Shown in pieces: positions 7,573-14,216 of a stretch of 15,143 nt of DNA (the stretch's first letter is position 1; every line of letters starts with the position of its first letter). The DNA lies in assembly GCA_030690245.1 (NCBI GenBank), contig JAUYGW010000280.1, positions 1 through 15,143 on the forward strand, read 5' to 3'. The translations under genes and the position numbers were made by a program. The notes under the pieces were generated by a model. The model worked only from the letters and a program-made list of their open reading frames with translations. It ran no database searches and was not told where the DNA came from. The DNA is from Gallionella sp. Its GTDB lineage: Bacteria > Pseudomonadota > Gammaproteobacteria > Burkholderiales > Gallionellaceae.

Positions 7573-8583
7573 CTATTTTATTCCCACTACCGTGCGCCCG
7601 CGCAGCCTGCCTTGCAGCATCTGCGGAAACACTTGCGGCAGATCGGCGAAGGGCACGCTATGCGCCACCTGCGCCAGCAACTGTGGGCGCAAGCCTGTCC
7701 TGAGTCCAGTCGAAGGATCGGTTGCCAGGCGCCGCCATATTTCGCGACGCAACGGCATCGCAGTGGCGGCGGAATCGATGCCGATCAGTCGCACCCCGCG
7801 CAGGATGAAGGGCATCACCGTGGTGTGCAGCTCGATGCCGCCCGCATTGCCGAAGCTCGCGATCACGCCGTCCTGCCGCATGGTGCGCGTCAGCCACGCG
7901 AGCGTCTCGCCGCCCACCGCATCCAGCGCACCCGCCCACTGCGCCTTTTCCAGCGGGTGCGTGCCCATCACCAATTCCTTGCGCGGCAGGATTTCCGCTA
8001 CGCCGAGCGACTTCAGGTAATCGTGCTCGCTGTCTTTCCCGGTCAGCGCGACCACGTGATAGCCGAGCTGCGCCAGCATCTGGATCGCGAGGCTCGCCAC
8101 CCCGCCGGTCGCCCCCGTCACGATCACCTTGCCGTTTTCCGGACGCAGTTCGTTCTGTTCGAGTCGATGAATGGACAATGCAGCAGCAAAGCCCGCCGTA
8201 CCGATCGCCATCGCATCGAACAGCGTCAGCCCTTGCGGCAGCGGCACCACCCAGTCGGCTGGAACCCGCACGTATTCGGCAAACCCGCCGTCGTGATCCA
8301 CGCCCATGCCGTAGCCGGTCACGATCACCGCGTCGCCCGCCTTGAAGCGCGCATCGGACGAACTGACCACCACGCCCGCCGCATCCACCCCGCCGACGCA
8401 GGGGAAACGCCGCATCACCTTGCCCGCGCCGGTAGCCGCGAGCGCATCCTTGTAGTTTACGCTGGAGTAATGCGTCTGGATGACGACCTCGCCGGGGTCG
8501 AGGTCGTCTAATGACAATTCGACAAAGCGCCCAGCGGATTGGCCGTTTTCTTCGAAGATGCGGTAGGCGGAGAATTTATTCAT
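7573..8583 (-). CDS. acuI: Acrylyl-CoA reductase (NADPH)-like MDR oxidoreductase, YhdH/AcuI family
   Basis: This 336-residue zinc-independent medium-chain dehydrogenase matches YhdH/AcuI along its length. Landmarks are SSVNYKDALAATG (40-52), the GTAGFAAAL region (128-136) and the Rossmann motif VTGATGGVASLA (155-166). HTTVMPFILRGVRL (253-266) and the C-terminal GRTVVGIK are also present. The family reduces acrylyl-CoA to propionyl-CoA with NADPH, which removes a toxic electrophile. The exact substrate here is inferred. Residues 290-297 (PSTGLRTG) look like an in-frame repeat insertion between the family segments WRRLATD and LRPQLL, and E. coli YhdH is about 12 residues shorter. No Shine-Dalgarno is evident before the ATG at 8583. 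A dispersed repeat begins only 42 bp upstream, so little space is left for the promoter. No terminator is visible after the stop before tRNA-Leu. Confidence 0.9.
   Translation of the reverse strand: MNKFSAYRIFEENGQSAGRFVELSLDDLDPGEVVIQTHYSSVNYKDALAATGAGKVMRRFPCVGGVDAAGVVVSSSDARFKAGDAVIVTGYGMGVDHDGGFAEYVRVPADWVVPLPQGLTLFDAMAIGTAGFAAALSIHRLEQNELRPENGKVIVTGATGGVASLAIQMLAQLGYHVVALTGKDSEHDYLKSLGVAEILPRKELVMGTHPLEKAQWAGALDAVGGETLAWLTRTMRQDGVIASFGNAGGIELHTTVMPFILRGVRLIGIDSAATAMPLRREIWRRLATDPSTGLRTGLRPQLLAQVAHSVPFADLPQVFPQMLQGRLRGRTVVGIK
7694..7716. repeat. Short dispersed-type repeat embedded in frame in acuI
   Basis: This 23-bp stretch begins CCTGTCCTGAGT and ends CAGTCGAAGG. It resembles the TTCGACnnnCTCAGGACAGG-type short repeat that recurs in many bacterial genomes. 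It accounts for the unusual peptide PSTGLRTG at residues 290-297 of AcuI, at a point where homologues show no such residues. The frame is kept. The family assignment comes from memory of the pattern and was not searched. Confidence 0.55.
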
Positions 8584-8625
8584 TGTGTTTGTTGTTTCAA
8601 CTCAAGTGCAAAAACAAGTCAACTT

Positions 8626-8884
8626 CGTCGGGGGTAGCCCGACAGCTAGTCACTTTTTCTTGCTTCGCCAAAGAAAAAGTAACCAAAAAGAAGGCGACCC
8701 CGGTTTGCCGCCGCTGCGCGGTCCCCTGCGTTGCTCGGCAGGTCAGGCGGCTGCGGAACTCGCGCTACGCGCTCAGACAGTCCTCGCCGACACCCCCTGA
8801 CCAGCCTGCGCTACTCGGCGGCGCACAGGGGAGGAAAAGCAAAAACCTTAAAATCGTAGGGTGGGCACGTTGTGCCCACCCTAC
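8626..8884 (+). repeat. Left copy of a 259-bp dispersed repeat (inverted partner at 9664-9922)
   Basis: The outer 207 bp (8626-8832) match the reverse complement of 9716-9922 at 201 of 207 positions with no gaps. The block contains its own hairpins. GTCGGG pairs with CCCGAC at the outer end. ACTTTTTCTT pairs with AAGAAAAAGT (about 8670-8700). A GC-rich half follows. An A-rich linker then leads to the inner hairpin at 8856-8884. Open frames across it give repetitive-looking peptides (SHFFLLRQRKSNQK) of the kind translated from dispersed repeats, not real proteins. Together with 8585-8625, where nothing is recognisable, this fills the gap between acuI and the DUF4145-like gene. Confidence 0.9.
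8856..8884 (-). terminator. Strong hairpin just past the DUF4145-like gene
   Basis: A perfect 13-bp stem (GTAGGGTGGGCAC with GTGCCCACCCTAC) closes a 3-nt loop. On the minus strand it starts 5 nt after the stop codon of the DUF4145-like gene and is followed by CGATTTT. It could end that transcript. It is also the inner end of the dispersed repeat, so termination may be a side role. Confidence 0.6.
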
Positions 8885-8889
8885 CGATC

Positions 8890-9582
8890 TTATGCCCCAC
8901 GTCTTGCATCTCGTCTCATTTTCGCAAGCCGCAAACGTTCTGGCTCCGTATACATGCGCTCAAGTAGTGCGAATGTAAAATCAAGTAAATCTTCTGCTTC
9001 TTCCTTTTTTAGGGAGCCATCATGAGCCCCATCATTGCCATCTTCTTTGATACAAGATGAAAGGTCTTGTAAGGCTATCGGCAATAACCCCTGAGCAAAA
9101 AGCCAAGGCAATCTAAGGCCAAGATTTCGCCGAATTTTTGAGTTAAGGCCGTCCCTATCATCTTCTGGAAGCAATGCCTTAGTAGCAAGATCGACACAAA
9201 GTCGAAACATAGTGCCTGCTGCGTTAAAACAACCAACTGAAAAGCAAGTAGTGCCCTCTGAGAAAACAGTCCCTAATTTTTCCGGCAGATATTCTGGTGG
9301 CTCAATATTGCTAGCATCTTTGAGGCTAATATAGTCCTCTATATTCACTAAATTATTGATAGCTGAAGAAACCTTATTCAGTCCACTTTGACGAATGTAT
9401 TTCGATTCCTCAATGCCTCTCTCACAAAGAACGAATACAGTTGATTTCTTACAATGGCGGCAAATGCAAAACGCTTCATATATATTTTGCCAACCATTAA
9501 CTTTGATGACTGTTTGGCTGACAAGATCAAACGTCATACAACTCGAATCACAACGAGGGCAATCGGACACTAGCTCTGACAT
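8890..9582 (-). CDS. DUF4145-like protein with N-terminal zinc ribbon, function unknown
   Basis: This 230-residue soluble protein shows no signal peptide or membrane segment. Residues 8-11 (CPRC) and 41-44 (CRHC) form a likely zinc ribbon, with additional Cys15 and Cys39. Residues about 98-210 resemble DUF4145. They include a helix with FSVGCFNAAGTMFRLCVDLATKALLP, the short motif GNDGAHD at 182-188 (the family's GN-x-AH signature) and a closing LLDFTFALLERMY helix. DUF4145 has no settled activity. It occurs alone and fused to nuclease or restriction-type proteins, so a link to defence is possible but not shown here. The ATG follows GGAG at 6 nt. GC is about 42% in sampled lines, clearly below the flanking genes, and the gene sits between two inverted copies of a 259-bp repeat. 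Both points suggest horizontal acquisition. Confidence 0.75.
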   Translation of the reverse strand: MSELVSDCPRCDSSCMTFDLVSQTVIKVNGWQNIYEAFCICRHCKKSTVFVLCERGIEESKYIRQSGLNKVSSAINNLVNIEDYISLKDASNIEPPEYLPEKLGTVFSEGTTCFSVGCFNAAGTMFRLCVDLATKALLPEDDRDGLNSKIRRNLGLRLPWLFAQGLLPIALQDLSSCIKEDGNDGAHDGSLKKEEAEDLLDFTFALLERMYTEPERLRLAKMRRDARRGA

Positions 9583-9663
9583 TTAACGCTCCTAATAAAT
9601 GCATATTTCGTAACCTGGTTCCAATGTACCGGAGTCGAATTGTTTTGGCTATCTACCCTGTAT

Positions 9664-9922
9664 GGTGGGCAACTTGTTGCCCACCCGATTTTCGGTTTTT
9701 GCTTTTCGCTTTTTATCCCCTGTGCGCCGCCGAGTAGCGCAGGCTGGTCAGGGGATTTCGGCGAGGACTGTCTGAGCGCGTAGCGCGAGTTCCGCAGCCG
9801 CCTGAGCAGTCGAGCAACGCAGGGTACCGCGCAGCGGCGGCAAACCGGGGTCGCCTTCTTTTTGGTTACTTTTTCTTTGGCGAAGCAAGAAAAAGTGACT
9901 AGCTGTCGGGCTACCCCCGACG
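9664..9922 (-). repeat. Right copy of the 259-bp dispersed repeat, inverted relative to 8626-8884
   Basis: Bases 9716-9922 are the inverted copy of 8626-8832, with six mismatches in 207 bp. The inner end again carries a GGTGGGCAA/TTGCCCACC hairpin (9664-9685). It is joined by an AT-rich linker sharing GAAAAGCAAAAACC with the left copy. The hairpin bases themselves differ from the left copy but keep the stem. The right copy fills most of the gap between the DUF4145-like gene and sucB. Bases 9583-9663 upstream of the DUF4145-like gene show no strong promoter. Confidence 0.9.
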
Positions 9923-9943
9923 GTTTTGACTTTGTATTTTGAT

Positions 9944-9975
9944 GTTGGGTTACGCGGTGAAGCCGCTAACCCAAC
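9944..9975. repeat. Hairpin repeat of the GTTGGGTTA...TAACCCAAC type
   Basis: GTTGGGTTA and TAACCCAAC pair over 9 bp. The stem continues inside with GCGG/CCGC past a single bulged C. The motif resembles a hairpin repeat found scattered in intergenic regions of many bacteria. It lies between the right 259-bp repeat and the 3' end of sucB. Confidence 0.75.
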
Positions 9976-9987
9976 CTACAAATCTGG

Positions 9988-10007
9988 ATTCCCGCCTTCG
10001 CGGGAAT
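9988..10007. repeat. 20-bp hairpin resembling the Neisseria dRS3 repeat; possible sucB terminator
   Basis: A perfect 8-bp stem (ATTCCCGC with GCGGGAAT) closes a 4-nt loop. It fits the pattern ATTCCC-N8-GGGAAT used for dRS3 repeats in Neisseria, and similar units are scattered in other betaproteobacteria. It starts 10 nt after the sucB stop. No long T-run follows on the minus strand, so it is more likely an mRNA 3' stabiliser or weak terminator than a strong one. Confidence 0.7.
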
Positions 10008-10017
10008 GACAACAACT

Positions 10018-11175
10018 TTACAAATCCAGCAACACCCTCCCCGGATACTCCAGCGCCTCCTTGATCGTAACCAGGAACTGCACCGCCTCGCGCCCGTCGA
10101 TGATGCGGTGGTCGTAGGACAGTGCGAGGTAATTCATCGGCCGGATCACCACTTGGCCATTCTCCGCGACCGGACGATCCTTGGTCGCGTGGATGCCGAG
10201 GATCGCGCTCTGCGGCGGGTTGATGATCGGGGTGGAGAGCATCGAGCCGAACACGCCGCCGTTGGTGATGGAGAACGTGCCGCCGGTGAGCTCTTCCATC
10301 GCCAGCTTGCCGCTTTGGGCGCGCGCGGCGAAATCGGCGATCTGTTTTTCGATGTCGGCAAAGGACAGTTTATCCGCATCGCGGATGATCGGCACGACCA
10401 GACCGCGCTCGCTGCCGATCGCCACGCCGATGTCGTAATAGCCGTGATAGATGATGTCGGTGCCGTCCACCGAGGCGTTGACGACCGGAAATTTCTGCAA
10501 CGCCAGCACCGCCGCCTTGACGAAGAACGAGGAGAAGCCGAGCTTGACGCCGTGCTTCTTCTCGAACGCGTCCTTGTATTTGTTGCGCAGGTCGATCACT
10601 GGCTGCATGTTCACTTCGTTGAAGGTGGTCAGGATCGCGGCGTTTTGTTGCGATTGCAGCAGGCGCTCGGCGATGCGCTGGCGGATGCGCGTCATTGCCA
10701 CGCGCTGTTCCGGGCGATTGCCGGTGGGTACAATGGGAGCGCGGGCATCTTGCCCGCCAGTCGCCCCAGACGACACCTGCTGCATCGCATTCAGCACATC
10801 GTCTTTGGTGACGCGCCCGCCGCGTCCGCTGCCCGGCAAACTGCCCGCATCGATCTCATGCTCGCGCGCCAGCTTGCGCAACGAAGGCGGCACTGCGGAA
10901 GGGACTGCTGCGGGTGGAGCCGTAATTTGGGCCGCTGCTTCGGTGTCGATCTGCGCGATCAGTTCATTGCTGGTTACTTTTTCGCCATCGCGCTTGATGA
11001 TTTTAATCAGCACGCCGGACTTGCTCGCGGGCAGTTCCAGCACCACCTTGTCGGTCTCAATATCGATCAGGTTTTCGCCCTCGCTCACCGCCTCCCCCTC
11101 GTGCTTGTGCCAGGTCAGCAAGGTCGCTTCGGAGACGGATTCGGACAGTTGCGGCACTTTCACATCAATTTGCAT
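10018..11175 (-). CDS. sucB: 2-oxoglutarate dehydrogenase E2, dihydrolipoyllysine-residue succinyltransferase
   Basis: This 385-residue core subunit of the 2-oxoglutarate dehydrogenase complex transfers succinyl groups from the lipoyl arm to CoA. The N-terminal lipoyl domain carries the modified lysine at K43 in [11 protein letters not shown] short Ala/Pro linker leads to the E3/E1-binding domain (97-128, [13 protein letters not shown]...GRVTKDDVL). The C-terminal catalytic domain (about 155-385) ends with the active-site HRIIDG, His356 and Asp360. The second linker contains [10 protein letters not shown] (139-148), which looks like a translated dispersed repeat. The protein is slightly shorter than the usual 400-430 because the first linker is short. 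Its ATG lies inside the end of sucA (11-nt overlap), which points to translational coupling. An lpd (E3) gene does not follow; E3 must be encoded elsewhere. Confidence 0.97.
   Translation of the reverse strand: MQIDVKVPQLSESVSEATLLTWHKHEGEAVSEGENLIDIETDKVVLELPASKSGVLIKIIKRDGEKVTSNELIAQIDTEAAAQITAPPAAVPSAVPPSLRKLAREHEIDAGSLPGSGRGGRVTKDDVLNAMQQVSSGATGGQDARAPIVPTGNRPEQRVAMTRIRQRIAERLLQSQQNAAILTTFNEVNMQPVIDLRNKYKDAFEKKHGVKLGFSSFFVKAAVLALQKFPVVNASVDGTDIIYHGYYDIGVAIGSERGLVVPIIRDADKLSFADIEKQIADFAARAQSGKLAMEELTGGTFSITNGGVFGSMLSTPIINPPQSAILGIHATKDRPVAENGQVVIRPMNYLALSYDHRIIDGREAVQFLVTIKEALEYPGRVLLDL
10734..10759. repeat. Dispersed-type hairpin repeat embedded in frame in the sucB linker
   Basis: The unit TGGGAGCGCGGGCATCTTGC plus six more bases contains a perfect 7-bp stem (GCGGGCA with TGCCCGC, loop TCT). 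It encodes [10 protein letters not shown] in the linker between the E3-binding and catalytic domains. The peptide pattern GQDARAP is one I associate with translated intergenic repeats. That association is from memory. Confidence 0.55.
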
Positions 11176-14083
11176 GGCGTCTGGCTCCTGGATTGTTCTT
11201 CACGTCGAGATCGGAGCGGAAGGCGGCTTCGACCACCGCCTTCTGCTGTTCCTGGTGCACCGCCAGATAGCCCGCAGCGGGCGCGGCAGACGAAGCACGC
11301 AGCGCGTAATCGAGGCGCATGCCGGGGCGCAGATGGCGCAGCAGATAATGCTGGATGCGATGCCACGCGCCCTGGTTGCCCGGTTCTTCCTGGCACCACA
11401 CCAGTTCGGCGGCATTCGGATAGGCATCGATTTGTGCTACGAAGTCATCATGCGGGAACGGGTAAAGCTGTTCGATGCGGATGATCGCCATGTCCTGAAT
11501 CCCCTTGCCGCGCCGCGCCGCGAGCAGGTCGTAATACACTTTGCCGCTGCACGCGATGATGCGCCGCACCTTACCGTTGTCCAGCGTGTCCGTTTCGGCG
11601 ATCACCGGCTGAAATTTCCCCTGCGTGAATTCAGCGAGCGGCGAAGCGGCGTCCTTGCTGCGCAACAGGCTCTTGGGAGTGAACACGATCAGCGGCTTGC
11701 GCATCGGGCGCAACATCTGGCGGCGCAGCAGATGGAACATCTGCGCGGCGGTGGAAGGCACGCACACCTGGATGTTGTAGTCGGCGCACAGTTGCAGATA
11801 GCGCTCGATGCGCCCCGAGGAATGCTCCGCGCCCTGCCCCTCATAGCCGTGCGGCAGCAGCATCACCAGCCCGCACAGCCTCCCCCACTTCACCTCGCCG
11901 GACGCGATGAACTGGTCGATCACCACCTGCGCACCGTTCGCGAAATCGCCGAACTGCGCCTCCCACAGCACCAGCGAATCCGGCTCGGCAGTGGCATAGC
12001 CGTATTCGAACCCGAGCACCGCTTCTTCGGACAGCAGCGAATCGATCGCGATGAAATCCGCCTGGCCGGGCGCGAGGTGCTGCAGCGGCGTGTAAACGCC
12101 TTCGTCCCCCTCCTTGTGATCCTGGTCATGCCAGGTGGCGTGGCGATGGAAGAACGTGCCGCGCCGGCTGTCCTGCCCGGACAGCCGCACCGGATAACCC
12201 TCGGTGAGCAAGGTCGCATAGGCGAGGTTTTCCGCCATGCCCCAGTCCAGCGGCAAATCCCCGCGCGCCATCGCAATGCGGTCTTCGACGATTTTTTGCA
12301 CGCGCGAATGCAGAACGAAATTCTGCGAGTTACCGTCTTGCGACGGCATCCCTGCCAGAACCTTTGCCGGCGCAGTGGTCAGCGGCACGGCCAGTTGCTG
12401 CAAACGTTGCAGCGGCACGGTGGTATCCACCGGGGTGTTCCATGCGATGTCGTGCTGCAACTTTTTCCAGTCTGAGGCTAATTTACTGTCGTGTTTTTCC
12501 AGCGCGGGCTGGATCGAATTGCGCCCCTCATCCATCGCGTTGCGATAATCCGCAATCATCGCGTCCGCTTCGCCGGCCTGGATCACGCCCTGCTCCGTCA
12601 AACGCTGCGCATACAATGCGCGCGTGCCGGGATGCTGGCGGACAAAGCGATACATGAGCGGTTGCGTGACCAGCGGCTCATCCTGCTCGTTGTGGCCCAG
12701 CTTGCGGAAACACACCAGGTCGATCACCACGTCCTTGTGGAACTGCATGCGGTAATCCAGCGCGATCTCCGTCACCAGCAGCACCGCACCGGGATCGTCC
12801 GCGTTCACATGAAAAATCGGCGCATCGACCATCTTCGCGACATCGCTGCACCAGGTGCTGGAACGCGTGTCGCGCATATCGGATGCGGTGAAACCGATCT
12901 GGTTGTTGATGACGACATGCACCGTGCCGCCGGTATGATAGCCGCGCGTTTGCGACATGCTCAGCGTTTCCATCACCACACCCTGGCCGGCAAACGCCGC
13001 ATCGCCGTGCAGCAGGATCGGTATGACTTTCGAACCGTCAAAGTCCTTGCGGCGATGCTGGCGCGCGCGCACCGAGCCTTCCACCACCGGATTGACGATT
13101 TCCAGATGCGACGGATTGAACGCCAGCGCGATATGCAGTTCGCCGCCCGGCGTGGCAATGTCGGCGGAAAAACCCTGATGGTATTTCACGTCGCCGGAAG
13201 CCAGGTGCTCGGTGTGGATGCCCTCGAATTCGGCGAACAGCACCTTCGGCTGTTTGCCGAGTATGTTCACCAGCACGTTCAGCCGTCCGCGATGCGCCAT
13301 GCCGATCACGGCTTCCTGTACGCCCTGTGCGCCGCAGCGTTGCAGCAGATGATCGAGCAGCGGAACCAGCGTCTCGCCGCCTTCCAGCGAGAAGCGTTTC
13401 TGCCCGACATATTTGGTATGCAGATAGCGTTCCAGCGTCTCGGCGGCGGTCAGCCGTTCCAGGATGCGGCGGCGCTGCGCCGCATCGTAGCCGGCCTGCC
13501 CGCGCACGCTTTCCAGGCGATTCTGGATCCAGCGTTTCTGCGCCACAGCGCCGATATACATGTATTCCGCGCCGATGCTGCCGCAATAAGTCTGGCGCAA
13601 CAGCTTGAGGATTTCGCGCAACGTCATGCGCGCGCCGCCCACCAGCGATCCGGTAGCGAAGGCGGTATCCATGTCGGCTTCGCCCAGACCGTAATGCGCC
13701 GGATCAAGCTCGGCGATCACCGGCTTGGCATAGCGGTTAAGCGGGTCGAGATCGGCAGCGTGCATGCCGAGGAAACGATATGCATTGATGAGTTGCAACA
13801 CAAGAGCCTGCTTGCATTCCAGGTTGGCATCCGGGATTGCTGCATTACCGGTCGGCGCTTTCGGCAAGGCCGCGAAAGCGAGCTGGATGGCGCTGTGCGC
13901 CACATCGTGCGCACCGTCCGCCAAAGCCGGCAGCGCGTCGAAATAGGCGCGCCATTCATTCGGCACAGCGTTTGGATCAACCAGATATTGCTCGTACAGT
14001 TCTTCGATGAAGGGCGCATTCGCGCCGAACAACAAAGAAGTGTCGCGCATGGCCTGCATGTAGTTTTCTTCTGGTACGGCCAT
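11165..14083 (-). CDS. sucA: 2-oxoglutarate dehydrogenase E1 component (thiamine diphosphate dependent)
   Basis: This 972-residue dehydrogenase decarboxylates 2-oxoglutarate and loads succinyl onto the E2 lipoyl arm. The N-terminal segment [18 protein letters not shown] (18-35) is the E2-binding region typical of SucA. The ThDP/Mg site is visible as [16 protein letters not shown] (359-374) and VINNQIGFT (391-399), with further active-site segments [11 protein letters not shown] (261-271) and [11 protein letters not shown] (326-336). The C-terminal half carries the transketolase-like domains. Family members are usually 930-950 residues; some of the excess is a 10-15 residue insertion near 572-587 ([16 protein letters not shown]). 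The ATG at 14083 has GGAAAG 8 nt upstream; the ATG at 14059 is a possible alternative. It overlaps sucB and follows gltA after 133 nt. Confidence 0.97.
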   Translation of the reverse strand: MAVPEENYMQAMRDTSLLFGANAPFIEELYEQYLVDPNAVPNEWRAYFDALPALADGAHDVAHSAIQLAFAALPKAPTGNAAIPDANLECKQALVLQLINAYRFLGMHAADLDPLNRYAKPVIAELDPAHYGLGEADMDTAFATGSLVGGARMTLREILKLLRQTYCGSIGAEYMYIGAVAQKRWIQNRLESVRGQAGYDAAQRRRILERLTAAETLERYLHTKYVGQKRFSLEGGETLVPLLDHLLQRCGAQGVQEAVIGMAHRGRLNVLVNILGKQPKVLFAEFEGIHTEHLASGDVKYHQGFSADIATPGGELHIALAFNPSHLEIVNPVVEGSVRARQHRRKDFDGSKVIPILLHGDAAFAGQGVVMETLSMSQTRGYHTGGTVHVVINNQIGFTASDMRDTRSSTWCSDVAKMVDAPIFHVNADDPGAVLLVTEIALDYRMQFHKDVVIDLVCFRKLGHNEQDEPLVTQPLMYRFVRQHPGTRALYAQRLTEQGVIQAGEADAMIADYRNAMDEGRNSIQPALEKHDSKLASDWKKLQHDIAWNTPVDTTVPLQRLQQLAVPLTTAPAKVLAGMPSQDGNSQNFVLHSRVQKIVEDRIAMARGDLPLDWGMAENLAYATLLTEGYPVRLSGQDSRRGTFFHRHATWHDQDHKEGDEGVYTPLQHLAPGQADFIAIDSLLSEEAVLGFEYGYATAEPDSLVLWEAQFGDFANGAQVVIDQFIASGEVKWGRLCGLVMLLPHGYEGQGAEHSSGRIERYLQLCADYNIQVCVPSTAAQMFHLLRRQMLRPMRKPLIVFTPKSLLRSKDAASPLAEFTQGKFQPVIAETDTLDNGKVRRIIACSGKVYYDLLAARRGKGIQDMAIIRIEQLYPFPHDDFVAQIDAYPNAAELVWCQEEPGNQGAWHRIQHYLLRHLRPGMRLDYALRASSAAPAAGYLAVHQEQQKAVVEAAFRSDLDVKNNPGARRHAN
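12310..12346. repeat. Two adjacent short palindromes inside the sucA insertion
   Basis: GCAGAA/TTCTGC (12310-12326) and CCGTC/GACGG (12333-12346, loop TTGC) are two small hairpins. They lie next to each other and cover the part of sucA that encodes the family-atypical residues [10 protein letters not shown] and the bases just after. Palindromic content suggests a repeat-derived insertion, but I cannot name a repeat family. Confidence 0.35.
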
Positions 14084-14121
14084 TAGATGGGCTTTCCGGA
14101 CTTAACCAAAAAACGACAACC

Positions 14122-14205
14122 AGCCACGGATGGACACAGATTTACACTGATAAAACACAGTGCCGGCAAACAGTAATCCGTGAATATCCGTGTTCATCCG
14201 TGGCT
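14122..14205. repeat. Imperfect 33-bp inverted repeat between gltA and sucA
   Basis: The arms at 14122-14154 and 14173-14205 both begin AGCCACGGATG when read outward-in and match at most positions, around an 18-nt loop. This CCACGGATG-ACACGGAT type of sequence is a common dispersed intergenic repeat. On the minus strand the structure is followed by GTTGTCGTTTTTTGG, so it could act as a partial terminator after gltA and lower expression of sucAB relative to gltA. No clear promoter for sucA is visible in the remaining 38 bp. Confidence 0.7.
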
Positions 14206-14216
14206 AATAAAAATTT

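Noticed and set aside
8511..8978. A 155-codon plus-strand frame across the left 259-bp repeat
   Set aside because: Its translation is that of the repeat itself and it runs antisense into the DUF4145-like gene and the acuI start.
8626..9922. CRISPR array or insertion sequence with its own transposase
   Set aside because: There are only two long inverted copies, no short direct repeats with spacers, and no transposase or cas gene in the window.
10006..12475. Long plus-strand frames opposite sucB and the sucA 3' half
   Set aside because: They overlap two intact, motif-complete genes and cross the dispersed repeats. No domain is recognisable.
12491..14086. A 531-codon open frame on the plus strand opposite sucA
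   Set aside because: It is antisense to an intact sucA, and its amino acid make-up and lack of any motif indicate a shadow of sucA codon bias.
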